Notes: generated by a model not told the origin, from the sequence alone. DNA of 64,000 nt from Oscillospiraceae bacterium (GCA_009784825.1 WQXO01000008.1:1-64000), one strand, 5' to 3'; positions 53,306 through 62,765 are shown, numbered from the stretch's first letter. Program-made: numbers and translations.

Positions 53306-54550
53306 ATGTCTTTAATAACAAAAGCACCAAGGGGAACACTCGACAAGCTCCCCAACGAAATCCACAAATATCAAACAGTAGAAACCTCTGCGAGACAAAT
53401 CGCAGAGGTTTACGGGTTTAAGGAAATCCGCACCCCGGTTTTTGAACATACCGAGTTATTTAAGAGGAGCGTGGGCGACACCACCGACATTGTCCAAAAG
53501 GAGATGTACACCTTCGACGACAAGAAGGGCAGGAGTCTCACGCTTAAGCCGGAGGGAACAGCGGGAGCGGCACGCTCAGCAATCGAGAATGGTTTATTTA
53601 ATGACGCATTACCGTTAAAGCTGTACTACTTCACAAACTGCTACCGTTACGAAGCCCCGCAAAGCGGGCGTTACCGTGAATTCTCACAATTCGGTGTGGA
53701 GGTGTTCGGTGCGGACAAACCCGCCTGTGACGTTCAGCTGTTAGCATTAGCAAGCGATTTATTTAAAAAATTAGGAATAAGCAAATACACATTAGAAATC
53801 AACAGTATCGGTTGCCCGGAATGTCGAAAAACCTATCAAGACGCATTAAAGAAATACTATTCACAATTTAAGCAAACCCTATGCGGTGACTGTCACGAAC
53901 GCTTAGAACGCAACCCAATGAGGCTGCTCGATTGTAAAAACCCCAACTGCTCCGAGTATAAGACAGCTGCACCCCTCATTCTTGAATACAACTGCGAAAC
54001 CTGTGCAGACTACTTCAACAACGTGAAACAGTATCTCACCGCTCTCGAAATATCCTATATCGTCAACCCGAAAATCGTGAGAGGATTGGACTATTACACA
54101 AACACAGTATTTGAGTTTATTTCCCCCACAGGATTAGTCTTTGGCGGCGGCGGAAGATACAACGGATTAATAGAAGAACTCGGCGGCAACCCCATGACAG
54201 GGGCGGGCTTCGCACTTGGTATAGAACGTGTAATATCAGTTATGGAGGGTGAAAACGCACAATTTAATGAACCGAACACTCCGGATATATACATTGCAGG
54301 ATTAGGCGAAGAAGCCATGTTATTCGCACTTCAACTATCGCACAAACTGTGTAAGAACGGTGTATCTGCTCAAACCGACTTAACCGGCAGAAGTGTCAAA
54401 GCTCAAATGCGATATGCGGATAAAATCGGAGCAAAATTCAGCATGGTAATAGGTGATAATGAGCTTCAAACCGGCAAAGCAATGTTGAAAAATATGATAA
54501 CAAAAGAAGCAGAGGAAATCGACATAAACAATTTTGATTATAAGCGTTAG
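53306..54550 (+). CDS. hisS: Histidyl-tRNA synthetase
   Basis: 414 aa from ATG at 53306, with AAGGA 9 nt upstream; an ATG 9 bp earlier is too close to it. Class II core: APRGTLD, KEIRTPVFEHTELF, LTLKPEGTAGAARS (motif 2 region), RGLDYYTNTVFEF and GGGGRYNGLIEELGG, then an anticodon-binding domain (about 320-414). A CxxC...CxxC set (GCPECRK, CGDC) between them is a common Clostridial feature. Next gene is the methyltransferase of an R-M system, 19 bp away. Confidence 0.97.
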   Translation: MSLITKAPRGTLDKLPNEIHKYQTVETSARQIAEVYGFKEIRTPVFEHTELFKRSVGDTTDIVQKEMYTFDDKKGRSLTLKPEGTAGAARSAIENGLFNDALPLKLYYFTNCYRYEAPQSGRYREFSQFGVEVFGADKPACDVQLLALASDLFKKLGISKYTLEINSIGCPECRKTYQDALKKYYSQFKQTLCGDCHERLERNPMRLLDCKNPNCSEYKTAAPLILEYNCETCADYFNNVKQYLTALEISYIVNPKIVRGLDYYTNTVFEFISPTGLVFGGGGRYNGLIEELGGNPMTGAGFALGIERVISVMEGENAQFNEPNTPDIYIAGLGEEAMLFALQLSHKLCKNGVSAQTDLTGRSVKAQMRYADKIGAKFSMVIGDNELQTGKAMLKNMITKEAEEIDINNFDYKR

Positions 54551-54569
54551 GGGAGTTGGGGGTGTTTGC

Positions 54570-55889
54570 ATGAACAACACAATCAGATTTATTGATTTGT
54601 TTGCCGGTATTGGCGGTATCAGAAAAGGTTTTGAACTTGCTTGTGAAAACCAAGGATATAAAACCGAATGCGTTTTCACTTCTGAAATTAAACCCCACGC
54701 TGTTGAAGTTTTAAAACAAAATCACCCGAAAGAGCGAATAAATGGTGATATAACTGCAATTCCCTCGTCTATAATTCCTAACTTCGATTTTTTGCTTGCA
54801 GGCTTTCCTTGTCAAGCGTTTTCGTCAGCAGGGAAAAGGTTAGGTTTTCTTGACACTCGGGGAACTTTGTTTTTTGAAGTCGAGCGTATTCTCAGAGATA
54901 AAAAACCAAACGGCTTTATATTAGAAAATGTCGAGGGGCTTATAAACCATGATAAAGAAAACCCAAAAGATAAAATCGGACGCACATTAAAAACGATTTT
55001 AGAACGATTAGAAAAACTGGGCTATAAGGTTTCATGGGACACGCTTAACGCTAAAAACTTTGGTGTTCCGCAAGACAGAAAGCGTATTTATATTGTCGGA
55101 ACGAGGACGGGTTATCCAAACCTTAAAGAACCACCCCTTTCTGTTTCAAATCTTGGCTCGAAACTGGAAAAAGGATTGGAAACATCAAACAGCAGTTTTG
55201 TGAAAAAGCTTTTAAACCGTTATTCCACTGATGAATTATGCGGAAAATCTATTAAAGACAAGCGTGGAGGTAACAATAATATCCATAGTTGGGATATTGA
55301 GTTAAAAGGGGAAGTCAGCAAAGAGCAAAAGCAATTACTTAACCGAATGTTAAAGGAACGCAGAAAGAAGAAATGGGCAGAGGAATACGGTATAGATTGG
55401 ATGGACGGTATGCCGTTGACTATTGAGCAAATACGCACATTCTTTGATAGGTCTAACCTTGAAGAAATGCTTAATGACCTTGTTCAAAAAAAGTATCTTA
55501 AATTAGAGCATCCAAAAAAGAAAGTTGGGAGCGTTCGTAAGCAAGACACAGAATTGCCTCTCGGTTATAATATAGTAACAGGGAAAATGTCGTTTGAAAT
55601 TAATAAAATCCTTGACCCGAACAGTCATGCACCAACGCTTGTTGCAATGGATATGAAAGGGTTATATGTTGTGGATAACGGAGGGCTGAGAAATCTCTCA
55701 TTGCGTGAAGGATTAAGGCTGTTCGGTTATCCCGATAATTACAAGTTTGATGTTGATAAAGAAATAGGATACGACCTACTCGGTAATACTGTTGTAGTTC
55801 CTGTAATCGCTTTTGTTGCCGAGAGATTATTAAATGTTTTTAACGAGGTGAGCCAAAATGAAATTGAAATCGTTAGAAGAGCTGTATAA
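54570..55889 (+). CDS. Type II DNA (cytosine-5) methyltransferase
   Basis: 439 aa from ATG at 54570. Motif I DLFAGIGG, motif IV GFPCQAFSSAG with catalytic Cys, motif VI ENVEGL, motif VIII QDRKRIYIVG, motif X GNTVVVPVIAF. The target-recognition region between VIII and IX (about 185-330) is long, with two coiled segments. It methylates cytosine at the site cut by the partner nuclease. Its 3' end overlaps the endonuclease gene by 32 bp. Base composition is visibly more AT-rich than hisS and purD, as expected for an acquired defence module. Confidence 0.95.
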   Translation: MNNTIRFIDLFAGIGGIRKGFELACENQGYKTECVFTSEIKPHAVEVLKQNHPKERINGDITAIPSSIIPNFDFLLAGFPCQAFSSAGKRLGFLDTRGTLFFEVERILRDKKPNGFILENVEGLINHDKENPKDKIGRTLKTILERLEKLGYKVSWDTLNAKNFGVPQDRKRIYIVGTRTGYPNLKEPPLSVSNLGSKLEKGLETSNSSFVKKLLNRYSTDELCGKSIKDKRGGNNNIHSWDIELKGEVSKEQKQLLNRMLKERRKKKWAEEYGIDWMDGMPLTIEQIRTFFDRSNLEEMLNDLVQKKYLKLEHPKKKVGSVRKQDTELPLGYNIVTGKMSFEINKILDPNSHAPTLVAMDMKGLYVVDNGGLRNLSLREGLRLFGYPDNYKFDVDKEIGYDLLGNTVVVPVIAFVAERLLNVFNEVSQNEIEIVRRAV

Positions 55890-56505
55890 TAAAGCTGTAA
55901 AAGACATAAAAAACGAAAAAGGTGTAATAACGATAACCATAGGCGGTATACCTAAAATAAGTAAATCTAATGACATTATCGGAAACTGTGTGCAGGAATG
56001 GATTCCTCAATGGTTAGAGGATAACGGATTAGTTTTAGAATCAAATGAAAACTCCCAATGTTTCCCCGATTTCACAGCGGAAATAAACGGTGTTAAATAC
56101 GATATGGAAGTTAAGTGTTGGAATTATACAAATGCTCCTGCTTTTGATATTGCAAATTTCGACGGGTTTTACAGGGAAATATATACGCACCCGAAAAAAC
56201 TACATGCGAAATATTTGATTTTCGGTTATATCCCCATAACGCATGGGTTCAAAATAGAAAACATCTATTTGAAGAATATATGGGAAATCACTTCAAAATC
56301 ACAAATCTACCCCATTGGTTTACAAGTAAAACAGGGACGACCATACGCTATACGTCCTTTCGCATTTCATAAAAAGCCCGATGAGTCTTTTGCTGATATA
56401 AACGAATTTGTGAAAGCAATTTATGAAACACGGAAAATGTTCGCTCTTGACGATATGATAGACCCCGATGAATGGTATAAAAAAGTTACAGAAACGATAG
56501 GTTAA
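55858..56505 (+). CDS. Type II restriction endonuclease, PD-(D/E)XK, NgoBV-like
   Basis: 215 aa. The nuclease core is GNCVQEWIPQWL (helix with active-site Glu), then PDFTAEINGVKYDMEVKCW, which gives PD...ExK. I recognise similarity to the NgoBV/NlaIV group (GGNNCC cutters) from the VQEW, PDF, FDIANFD and LQVKQG segments, but this is from memory and specificity is not proven. It starts 32 bp inside the methyltransferase gene, so the nuclease is translated after methylation capacity. A terminator follows. Confidence 0.82.
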   Translation: MKLKSLEELYNKAVKDIKNEKGVITITIGGIPKISKSNDIIGNCVQEWIPQWLEDNGLVLESNENSQCFPDFTAEINGVKYDMEVKCWNYTNAPAFDIANFDGFYREIYTHPKKLHAKYLIFGYIPITHGFKIENIYLKNIWEITSKSQIYPIGLQVKQGRPYAIRPFAFHKKPDESFADINEFVKAIYETRKMFALDDMIDPDEWYKKVTETIG

Positions 56506-56520
56506 CCTCAACATAAATAA

Positions 56521-56556
56521 AATAACGCCGATATAAACTACGGCGTTATTTTATTT
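56521..56556. terminator. Bidirectional terminator of the R-M operon
   Basis: AATAACGCCG pairs perfectly with CGGCGTTATT around a 10-nt loop, followed by TTATTTT. It overlaps the stop of the convergent minus-strand gene at 56538. Confidence 0.9.
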
Positions 56557-57161
56557 TCACCAATCATCTCGGTAATCTTATCAGTCAGCTTAGCGTAATA
56601 CAGCGGGAACAATGCGTCACAGCACCCCAGAAAAAACATGTTCCGGTTATTTATCGCCGCCAATTCCCCCCCATAGGTATATATCCACCGCCTGAACCAT
56701 TCCCCGTTGAACGGCGGTTCATTTAAGCCCCGACTGCCCCTCGCACGTTTCAACATCGGTTTAAACGTCTCCCCGATTATCGAATCGACGTCCCTTGCCC
56801 CCATTTCCTCGCATAAACTAAATAAGGCGAGCAGCTGCTTATCGCTGAACCTCCCCCCCGGTATTTTCTTATAAAAGGGAACTCTCACAGCAAAGGCGAA
56901 AAATATCATATCGCACATTACCTCGAATTCCTCAGTATCAAGCTCCTTAATTTTCCCGTCAAGAGACAACCCGAGATTAACCAAAATATCGGGATTAGTA
57001 ATATCGGTGAGGGCTACCTTAAATATGTCCTTGACGTTGACGTTATAAAAATCTCCGTCCGAAATTGCAAAAACATACCTCATGGTGGTGTGGAGCGATT
57101 GACCGGCCCGTTGCATAACCCCTGCAAACGCCTGCAATTCTAATAATTCATGTTCTTTCAT
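56538..57161 (-). CDS. Hypothetical helical protein
   Basis: 207 aa from ATG at 57161 (MKEHELLELQAFAGVMQRAG); an upstream ATG at 57188 would add nine residues but lies beyond the -10 box. Mostly helical, no signal peptide or clear membrane span. Motifs such as NVNVKDIFKVALTDI, RARGSRGLNEPPFNGEWF and FFLGCCDALFPLYYA do not match a family I know. There is no ribosome-binding site, and the -10 box ends 6 nt before the ATG, suggesting a leaderless mRNA. Confidence 0.65.
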   Translation of the reverse strand: MKEHELLELQAFAGVMQRAGQSLHTTMRYVFAISDGDFYNVNVKDIFKVALTDITNPDILVNLGLSLDGKIKELDTEEFEVMCDMIFFAFAVRVPFYKKIPGGRFSDKQLLALFSLCEEMGARDVDSIIGETFKPMLKRARGSRGLNEPPFNGEWFRRWIYTYGGELAAINNRNMFFLGCCDALFPLYYAKLTDKITEMIGENKITP

Positions 57162-57167
57162 GAGGGT

Positions 57168-57196
57168 ATTATAACATACATTTGCCAAAAATGCAA
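57168..57196 (-). promoter_or_regulatory. Promoter placing transcription start at the start codon
   Basis: Minus-strand TTGCAT (57191-57196) and TATAAT (57168-57173), 17-nt spacing. Transcription should begin about 7 nt after the -10 box, that is at the ATG at 57161. Confidence 0.65.
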
Positions 57197-57242
57197 ATAT
57201 ATGTTATACTTTATTTTACAGATGTAAAAATAAGGAGTTCAC

Positions 57243-58541
57243 ATGAAAATTCTTGTAATAGGCTCAGGCGGGCGGGAACACGCCATAATCACCTCACTTA
57301 AAAAATCACCGAAAATCACCGAAATCCACTCAACCCCCGGTAACGCAGGTATAGCTGAAACAGCCACCTGCCACAATGTCAAAGCCACCGACATTGACGG
57401 CATTATTAAATTAGCCAAGGAATTAAATATTGATTCCGGCGAAGCCGGCATGCGAGCCGAGGCTCTCGGTATAGTTTTCGTAGCCCCCGACGACCCGTTG
57501 GTTTTAGGAATGGTTGACGAACTTAACAAAGCAGGGTTTAAAACGATGGGTCCCCGTAAAAACGCCGCAATACTTGAGGGGAGCAAGGTTTTCTCGAAAT
57601 CGTTCATGAAACGCCATAACATTCCCACCGCCGCCTACAAAGCCTTTACCGACCCCGAAAAAGCCATAACCTATATAAAATCGCAGAGCAGCTACCCCAC
57701 AGTTATAAAGTGTGACGGGCTTGCCTTAGGTAAAGGCGTAATAATTGCAAATAACTTAATCGAAGCCGAGGCGGCAGTCAATTCCATGCTGCTTGACAAT
57801 AAATTCGGTGACAGCGGAAAAGAAATCGTCATAGAGGAATACTTAGACGGCATGGAGGTGACAGTCCTCGCATTCACCGACGGTATAACCGTAAAAACCA
57901 TGCCCGCTTCCACCGACCATAAGCGTGCCTTGGACAATGATGAGGGGTTAAACACAGGCGGAATGGGCGTAGTTGCCAATGTCCCGTATTACACTGATGA
58001 AATCGCCTCAGAATGTATGGAGAAAATCTTTCTGCCCACAATAAGAGGAATGGCTCAAGAAAACCGACCGTTCAAGGGCTGTATATACTTCGGGTTAATG
58101 CTCACATCAAAAGGAGCAAAAGTAATAGAATACAACTGCCGTTTCGGTGACCCGGAAACACAGGCAATTCTCCCGCTTTTAGAAACCGACTTACTTGACA
58201 TAATCGAGGCAATTTGGGAGGAAAGGTTAGCAGATTTAGAAATAACATTCTCCGATGAAAAATCCGCATGCGTGGTTATGGCAAGCGGCGGCTACCCCGA
58301 AAAATATGAAACCGGTTATAAAATCACAGGGCTTGATGAAATCACCGACGTGTACATTTACCACGCCGGAACAAAAACCGAAAACGGCGAGCTTGTTACG
58401 GCAGGCGGCAGAGTTTTAGGAATAACCGCAGTAGCCGATGATTTAAAAACAGCATTAGACAAAGCATATGAAGCAGTCGAAAAAATTCAGTTCAAAAACG
58501 CCCACTACAGAACCGACATAGGCAGAAAGGCATTACTATGA
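57243..58541 (+). CDS. purD: Phosphoribosylamine-glycine ligase
   Basis: 432 aa ATP-grasp enzyme. N-domain VIGSGGREHAI (4-14), APDDPLVLG (about 81-89) and GPRKNAAILEGSKVFSK; the ATP-grasp region has KCDGLALGKGV, IEEYLDGMEVTVLAF, GMGVVANVPY and NCRFGDPETQAILPLL. It makes GAR in purine synthesis. Codons 65-76 (57435-57470, SGEAGMRAEALG) appear to be a 12-residue insertion between LNID and IVFVAP compared with the family, and this stretch is a GC-rich palindrome. GGAG precedes the ATG. No other pur gene is adjacent. Confidence 0.96.
   Translation: MKILVIGSGGREHAIITSLKKSPKITEIHSTPGNAGIAETATCHNVKATDIDGIIKLAKELNIDSGEAGMRAEALGIVFVAPDDPLVLGMVDELNKAGFKTMGPRKNAAILEGSKVFSKSFMKRHNIPTAAYKAFTDPEKAITYIKSQSSYPTVIKCDGLALGKGVIIANNLIEAEAAVNSMLLDNKFGDSGKEIVIEEYLDGMEVTVLAFTDGITVKTMPASTDHKRALDNDEGLNTGGMGVVANVPYYTDEIASECMEKIFLPTIRGMAQENRPFKGCIYFGLMLTSKGAKVIEYNCRFGDPETQAILPLLETDLLDIIEAIWEERLADLEITFSDEKSACVVMASGGYPEKYETGYKITGLDEITDVYIYHAGTKTENGELVTAGGRVLGITAVADDLKTALDKAYEAVEKIQFKNAHYRTDIGRKALL
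57435..57470 (+). repeat. In-frame GC-rich palindromic element inside purD
   Basis: 36 bp, about 72% GC in a region near 43%. It contains CCGGC-GAA-GCCGG and GAGCC-GA-GGCTC hairpins. The reverse complement matches the element at 53225-53283 (TCGCATGCC core, GCTTCGC arm, CCGAGAG end). It encodes 12 residues without disturbing the frame. Confidence 0.75.
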
Positions 58542-59602
58542 AAAAACTCACCGCATTATTACTGACACTACTACTGATTCTCTCACTGACTGCCTGCGAT
58601 TTAATGAAGTCGCCGGCTAAAACCGAACCGCCGACACAGCTTTCCGAAGACATAATCACAACAATGGACGAACTCGATTTATTAATCGCCCAAATGTGCG
58701 AGCAGCTTCTCCCATCGGCGAAAATCCGCTTAGAAAGCATAAACATATGGAGGGAGTTAGAAAACCATATAAAAATCGAGGAAGAGCTGTTAATCAAGCG
58801 GGGAATTGTGGGGCTGTCAATCAGCTATGTAGAAATGGCAGGGTTTATAGAGGCAACGCTGAATATCGAATACGAAGTATACATGAAGGTGACAGCCGCC
58901 TATAAAAGCAAAAACACCTCATCATTAAACGCACAAGAAAAAGCCGTTTATGACAAAGCGGTTGAAATTATCGACACATTAAATTTAACACGGGGAACAA
59001 TTTTTGAAAAAGCGTTTGCAGTCCATGAATACTTGGCAAACACAATTGAATACGATTATGCCTACGCCTTTAACGCAGACTCCTTTGACGTATACGGTGC
59101 GTTAATCACAGGAAAAGCAGTATGTCAGGGATACGCCTATTCGTTTAAAATGCTGATGGACATGTTAAATGTGGAATGTATAATAATCAGCGGAACAGCA
59201 GGTAATGAGAAACACGCATGGAACATGGTGAATTATAACGGAAAATGGTATCACGTTGACGTAACGTGGAACGACCAGGGTGAAAACAGGACTTACAGAT
59301 ATTTTAACATCAGCGACACTGTAATGTCATCAACACACTCATGGAACCGTGCAAACTTTCCCACCGCCTCCGAAATGACGTATAACTACTACGGATACAC
59401 GGGGAGAAACGCATCCTCGGTAATGCAGTTAGAAACAGTGTTCCAAAACGATTACAACAGCGGCATGCGGGTTATTGAAATCCTTTGCACCTACAGCTTC
59501 ACACCGGACGATTTACAGTTTATAATAACAAAACACAACATTACCCCGTCATACGGAACAACTCAATACGGTAATGATGTATTAGTCACGATTGTTTTAT
59601 AA
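58538..59602 (+). CDS. Lipoprotein with transglutaminase-like domain
   Basis: 354 aa, overlapping purD by 4 bp (ATGA). A lipoprotein signal ends at LTAC (C20). A helical middle (about 60-165) leads to a transglutaminase/protease-like core with the Cys-His-Asp triad in [37 protein letters not shown]. Such bacterial proteins act at the cell surface, often as peptidases or in cross-linking. The C-terminal beta segment (about 300-354) is unassigned. Coupling to purD looks positional. It overlaps the convergent mtnA gene by 17 bp. Confidence 0.88.
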   Translation: MKKLTALLLTLLLILSLTACDLMKSPAKTEPPTQLSEDIITTMDELDLLIAQMCEQLLPSAKIRLESINIWRELENHIKIEEELLIKRGIVGLSISYVEMAGFIEATLNIEYEVYMKVTAAYKSKNTSSLNAQEKAVYDKAVEIIDTLNLTRGTIFEKAFAVHEYLANTIEYDYAYAFNADSFDVYGALITGKAVCQGYAYSFKMLMDMLNVECIIISGTAGNEKHAWNMVNYNGKWYHVDVTWNDQGENRTYRYFNISDTVMSSTHSWNRANFPTASEMTYNYYGYTGRNASSVMQLETVFQNDYNSGMRVIEILCTYSFTPDDLQFIITKHNITPSYGTTQYGNDVLVTIVL

Positions 59603-60533
59603 ACGTCCCCTTTTCGGTAATAACAGCAGTAATCAACTCTGCCTCGGTGACATCGAAGGCAGGGTTGAAGCATTTCACCCCGACGGGTGCAACCGGTTCA
59701 GCAAAATACAGCCGGGTTATTTCATCAGAGCTTCGTTCCTCAATAACAATATCACTGCCTGTTTTACACGACATGTCAATCGTGGAGGACGGGCAGAACA
59801 CATAAAAAGGAATACCGTACCGCTTAGCGAGGACTGCTAACCCCGACGTGCCTATTTTATTAGCAACATCACCGTTAGCGGCGACACGGTCAGCCCCTAC
59901 GAAAACAGCATTAATTTTCCCCTGCTTCATAACCGTATTCGCCATATTATCGCAAATCAGCGTAACATCCAACCCCGCATTAATAAGCTCCAACGCTGTA
60001 ATTCTGCTCCCCTGTAAAAGCGGGCGGGTCTCGTCCACGAACACATTAAACCTCATATTACGTTCTGCCCCCAATATAAGCGGTCCCAACCCCGTCCCGT
60101 ATTTTGAAGTCGCCAAAGGCCCCGCATTACAATGGGTGAGAACCCCGTCACCATTTTTTATAAGCTTCAACCCATTTTCAGAAATGGCTCTGCACATGGT
60201 TATGTCCTCTTGATGAATAGCCTTGCACTCCGCGAGTAAATCCGAAGCGTTTACCATACGGTCAACTGCCCACTGTAAATTAACCGCAGTAGGACGTGCC
60301 GACTTAATGTAATCCGCATATTCTCGCCCTAATATAAATATTGCATAAGCGGCGAATATCCCGATAGCCGGTGCTCCCCGAACCTTCAACAGCTTAATAG
60401 CGTCATACATTTCCTCGGCAGTGCGTAACTCTATATACTCTATTTTATTCGGTAATAGTCTTTGGTCTAAAATAATTATCGAATTTTCATCGTCTGACAA
60501 CCGAATATTAACTAATTCTTGCAATTGCCTCAA
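59586..60533 (-). CDS. mtnA: S-methyl-5-thioribose-1-phosphate isomerase
   Basis: 315 aa. [25 protein letters not shown] with catalytic Cys, [35 protein letters not shown] with catalytic Asp. It converts methylthioribose-1-phosphate to the ribulose form in methionine salvage. It starts 26 bp inside the preceding purine nucleoside phosphorylase gene, whose product may act as MTA phosphorylase and supply its substrate, making a two-gene salvage unit. Slightly short at the N-terminus relative to the family (about 340). Confidence 0.94.
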   Translation of the reverse strand: MRQLQELVNIRLSDDENSIIILDQRLLPNKIEYIELRTAEEMYDAIKLLKVRGAPAIGIFAAYAIFILGREYADYIKSARPTAVNLQWAVDRMVNASDLLAECKAIHQEDITMCRAISENGLKLIKNGDGVLTHCNAGPLATSKYGTGLGPLILGAERNMRFNVFVDETRPLLQGSRITALELINAGLDVTLICDNMANTVMKQGKINAVFVGADRVAANGDVANKIGTSGLAVLAKRYGIPFYVFCPSSTIDMSCKTGSDIVIEERSSDEITRLYFAEPVAPVGVKCFNPAFDVTEAELITAVITEKGTFIKQS

Positions 60534-61335
60534 CCGCTCCTTTAATTAACTTTTTAAACACAGGTGCAGAATTATCCGCCGCCTCCATAACCTCCGCATG
60601 GGTTAACGGATTATCGGAAAGCCCGCACGCTAAATTAGCAATACAGGAAATCCCGCATATTTTCATTCCCGCATGATTAGCGACAATCGCCTCACACGCT
60701 GTAGACATTCCCACCGCATCAGCTCCCAAAATCTTGAACATCTTCACTTCAGCGGGCGACTCGAAGTTCGGGCCCGTTGTTTGAACATACACACCCTCTT
60801 TTAAGTCTATCCCCAATTCCCGTGCAGCATTACGGACGGCAGAGTTCAATTCCTTATTATAAATCTCACTCATATCGGGGAATCGTGTCCCGAACTTGTC
60901 GAAGTTCCTCCCGATTAACGGTGATGGCGAGAACGTGCTGATTTGGTCAGTAATGAGCATAAACTCACCCGCCCCGAAGCTAATCCCGCCTGCCGCATTA
61001 GTTAAGAACAGTATCTCCGCCCCCATGAGCCTCATCAACCGAACAGGCAAAACCGTGTCATGCATGGAATACCCCTCATAATAATGCACCCGCCCCTGCA
61101 TAATCACTACCGGAACATCACCCATGTATCCGAATACAAACCGTCCCTTATGCCCCTGTACTGTCGACTGCGGGAACCCGTCAATCTCGGAATAATCAAT
61201 GGTGAATTTAACATCAATTTCGTCAGCCAAAGCCCCTAACCCCGACCCTAATATTAATGCGATTTTCGGCGTAAACCCGTTTAATTTTCCTTTAATGCTG
61301 TCATAACAATTATATAACTTTTCTTCAGGTGTCAT
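60508..61335 (-). CDS. Purine-nucleoside phosphorylase / possible MTA phosphorylase
   Basis: 275 aa, PNP class I (trimeric) fold. Phosphate loop [45 protein letters not shown], and [18 protein letters not shown] with the purine-site GMST. It cleaves purine nucleosides with phosphate. Context with mtnA suggests methylthioadenosine or inosine/guanosine as substrate; the sequence alone points to the guanosine/inosine type. GGAGGAAA precedes the ATG. Confidence 0.92.
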   Translation of the reverse strand: MTPEEKLYNCYDSIKGKLNGFTPKIALILGSGLGALADEIDVKFTIDYSEIDGFPQSTVQGHKGRFVFGYMGDVPVVIMQGRVHYYEGYSMHDTVLPVRLMRLMGAEILFLTNAAGGISFGAGEFMLITDQISTFSPSPLIGRNFDKFGTRFPDMSEIYNKELNSAVRNAARELGIDLKEGVYVQTTGPNFESPAEVKMFKILGADAVGMSTACEAIVANHAGMKICGISCIANLACGLSDNPLTHAEVMEAADNSAPVFKKLIKGAVEAIARIS

Positions 61336-61360
61336 AATAATTTCCTCCTAATAATAATGG

Positions 61361-61402
61361 ACAATTGCCAATCGTCAATTGTCCATTGTAAATTGTTCGT
61401 CA
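61361..61402 (-). repeat. Stop-codon-anchored ACAATT short repeat array forming a hairpin
   Basis: On the minus strand the rpsR TGA stop runs into CGAACAATTTACAATG, then GGACAATTG and CAATTGTCC, which form a perfect 9-bp stem with an 8-nt loop, followed by ATTATTATT. It has the same TGACG(A/G)ACAATT start as the arrays at 831 and 39790 and may act as the operon terminator. Confidence 0.75.
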
Positions 61403-61675
61403 ATCCGAAGCGTATGGAATTAACGCTAAGTGTCTTGCACGTTTAACCGCTGTGGTAAGCTCACGCTGATGGAACGCACAGCAGCCGGTGATACGTCTCG
61501 GCAGAATTTTATACCGTTCAGTAAGGCATTTACCGCTTTTCAGCCTTGCAATGTCCTTATAATCGATGAACTTGGCTCTCTCCGCACAAAACGCACATAC
61601 TTTTTTGCGAGCTCGTTTAATCGGGCGACCGCCGCCACCCTTATTATCGTTATTGTATTCTCTTCTCTCAGGCAT
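61400..61675 (-). CDS. rpsR: 30S ribosomal protein S18
   Basis: 91 aa. The basic Gly-rich N-terminal extension, the [19 protein letters not shown] zinc-type motif and the C-terminal [32 protein letters not shown] are typical. It pairs with S6 on the 30S platform. Last gene of rpsF-ssb-rpsR. Confidence 0.98.
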   Translation of the reverse strand: MPERREYNNDNKGGGGRPIKRARKKVCAFCAERAKFIDYKDIARLKSGKCLTERYKILPRRITGCCAFHQRELTTAVKRARHLALIPYASD

Positions 61676-61702
61676 TTATAATGTTCTCCTTATTAATAAA
61701 AT

Positions 61703-62209
61703 TTAAAATGGATAATCGTCGTCGCCGGAACCGTTGCTGAAATCGTCGGGCAATCCGCTGTTGACGGGTGTCGGAACAGAATTAACCGTCTGTGCTGGGT
61801 GAATGGGAGGGGGTGAGGACTGATACGACCCGCCATAATTCCCGTTAAAGCTGCTGCCGGAAGCATAACCGTTCTGCTGTTGCTGAGGGGGTTTCTCCCC
61901 CGTGAAGTGAATGGTGTCCGCAACAATTTCGACTATATTCTGAGTGACACCGTTCTTGTCAACATACTGGCGGGTTTGAAGCTCGCCGTCAACCATAATC
62001 ATACGCCCTTTTCCGAAATACTTAGAAACAAATTCCGCAGTAGAACGCCACGCAACAATGTTGAAAAAGTCAGCCTTGCGTTCCTCGCCTTTAACTTGAT
62101 AGTTTCTGTCAACAGCAATCCTGAACGACAGAACCGACACACCCGACGGTGTGGTTTTAAGCTCTAAATCGTGGCATATTCTGCCCATTAATATAACTTT
62201 GTTAAACAT
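61703..62209 (-). CDS. ssb: Single-stranded DNA-binding protein
   Basis: 168 aa. OB fold (about 1-105) beginning MFNKVILMGRICHDLEL, then a Gly/Ser/Asn/Pro-rich linker and the acidic tip DDDYPF that recruits repair and replication proteins. Between rpsF (3-bp gap) and rpsR (27-bp gap), the classical order. Confidence 0.98.
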   Translation of the reverse strand: MFNKVILMGRICHDLELKTTPSGVSVLSFRIAVDRNYQVKGEERKADFFNIVAWRSTAEFVSKYFGKGRMIMVDGELQTRQYVDKNGVTQNIVEIVADTIHFTGEKPPQQQQNGYASGSSFNGNYGGSYQSSPPPIHPAQTVNSVPTPVNSGLPDDFSNGSGDDDYPF

Positions 62210-62212
62210 GTC

Positions 62213-62665
62213 TTATTCCTCTTCTGTCACGTCATCTTCTTCGGATACTTGTGCAACCTCTTCGGGTTCTTCCGAAACTTCTTCAGGTGCATCTTCCGGC
62301 GTAGCCGGCAAATCCGACTGCGTCGTTTCCACCTCGGGTGGAGTTGGCTCGGGAGCGGCAGAAACGGGCTTGTCAATTCTAAGAACCGTCAAGAACCGTA
62401 AAATCCCCTCCGTGATATTCAAAACACGTTCCAACTCCTCGGGAAAATCGGGCTTTGAATCGAACATATACAGAACATAATACCCGTCGTTTTCATAATT
62501 AATCGGGTAGGCGAGCCGCCTTTTCCCCCATTCATTAACGCCGACCATCTCTGCATTCGCACTGATTAAATCCGTGAACTTGGTTTTCAGTGCCTCGACT
62601 TGTTCATCACCGCTTTTGAGTGAGAACACTACCATTGTTTCATACTTTTCGCCTAATTTTGCCAT
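62213..62665 (-). CDS. rpsF: 30S ribosomal protein S6 with acidic extension
   Basis: 150 aa. The S6 core occupies about 1-98 (KYETMVVFSLKSGDEQVEALKTKF, VNEWGKRRLAYPINYENDGYYVLYMFDSKPDF). A roughly 50-residue C-terminal extension follows, rich in Pro, Glu and Ser (TPPEVETTQSDLPATPEDAPEE and on to DVTEEE), longer than in most bacteria. GGAGGAG precedes the ATG. First gene of the rpsF-ssb-rpsR operon. Confidence 0.96.
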   Translation of the reverse strand: MAKLGEKYETMVVFSLKSGDEQVEALKTKFTDLISANAEMVGVNEWGKRRLAYPINYENDGYYVLYMFDSKPDFPEELERVLNITEGILRFLTVLRIDKPVSAAPEPTPPEVETTQSDLPATPEDAPEEVSEEPEEVAQVSEEDDVTEEE

Positions 62666-62697
62666 ATTAAAATAACTCCTCCTTATAGACTTTGTCC

Positions 62698-62761
62698 CGT
62701 GAATTATAGCTTATCACGAGCAAGGATAATAGGCTTAATCTTGATTAATCAAGACAAGCCT
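62698..62761 (-). promoter_or_regulatory. Structured 5' leader of rpsF
   Basis: The leader contains a nested hairpin (AGGCTT/AAGCCT outer arms and TCTTGAT/ATCAAGA inner arms, 62731-62761) and a second one (CGTGA/TCACG, about 62700-62718) before the ribosome site. rpsF leaders often carry an S6:S18-binding structure; the position fits, but I could not match the conserved motif with certainty. Confidence 0.45.
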
Positions 62762-62765
62762 ATGT

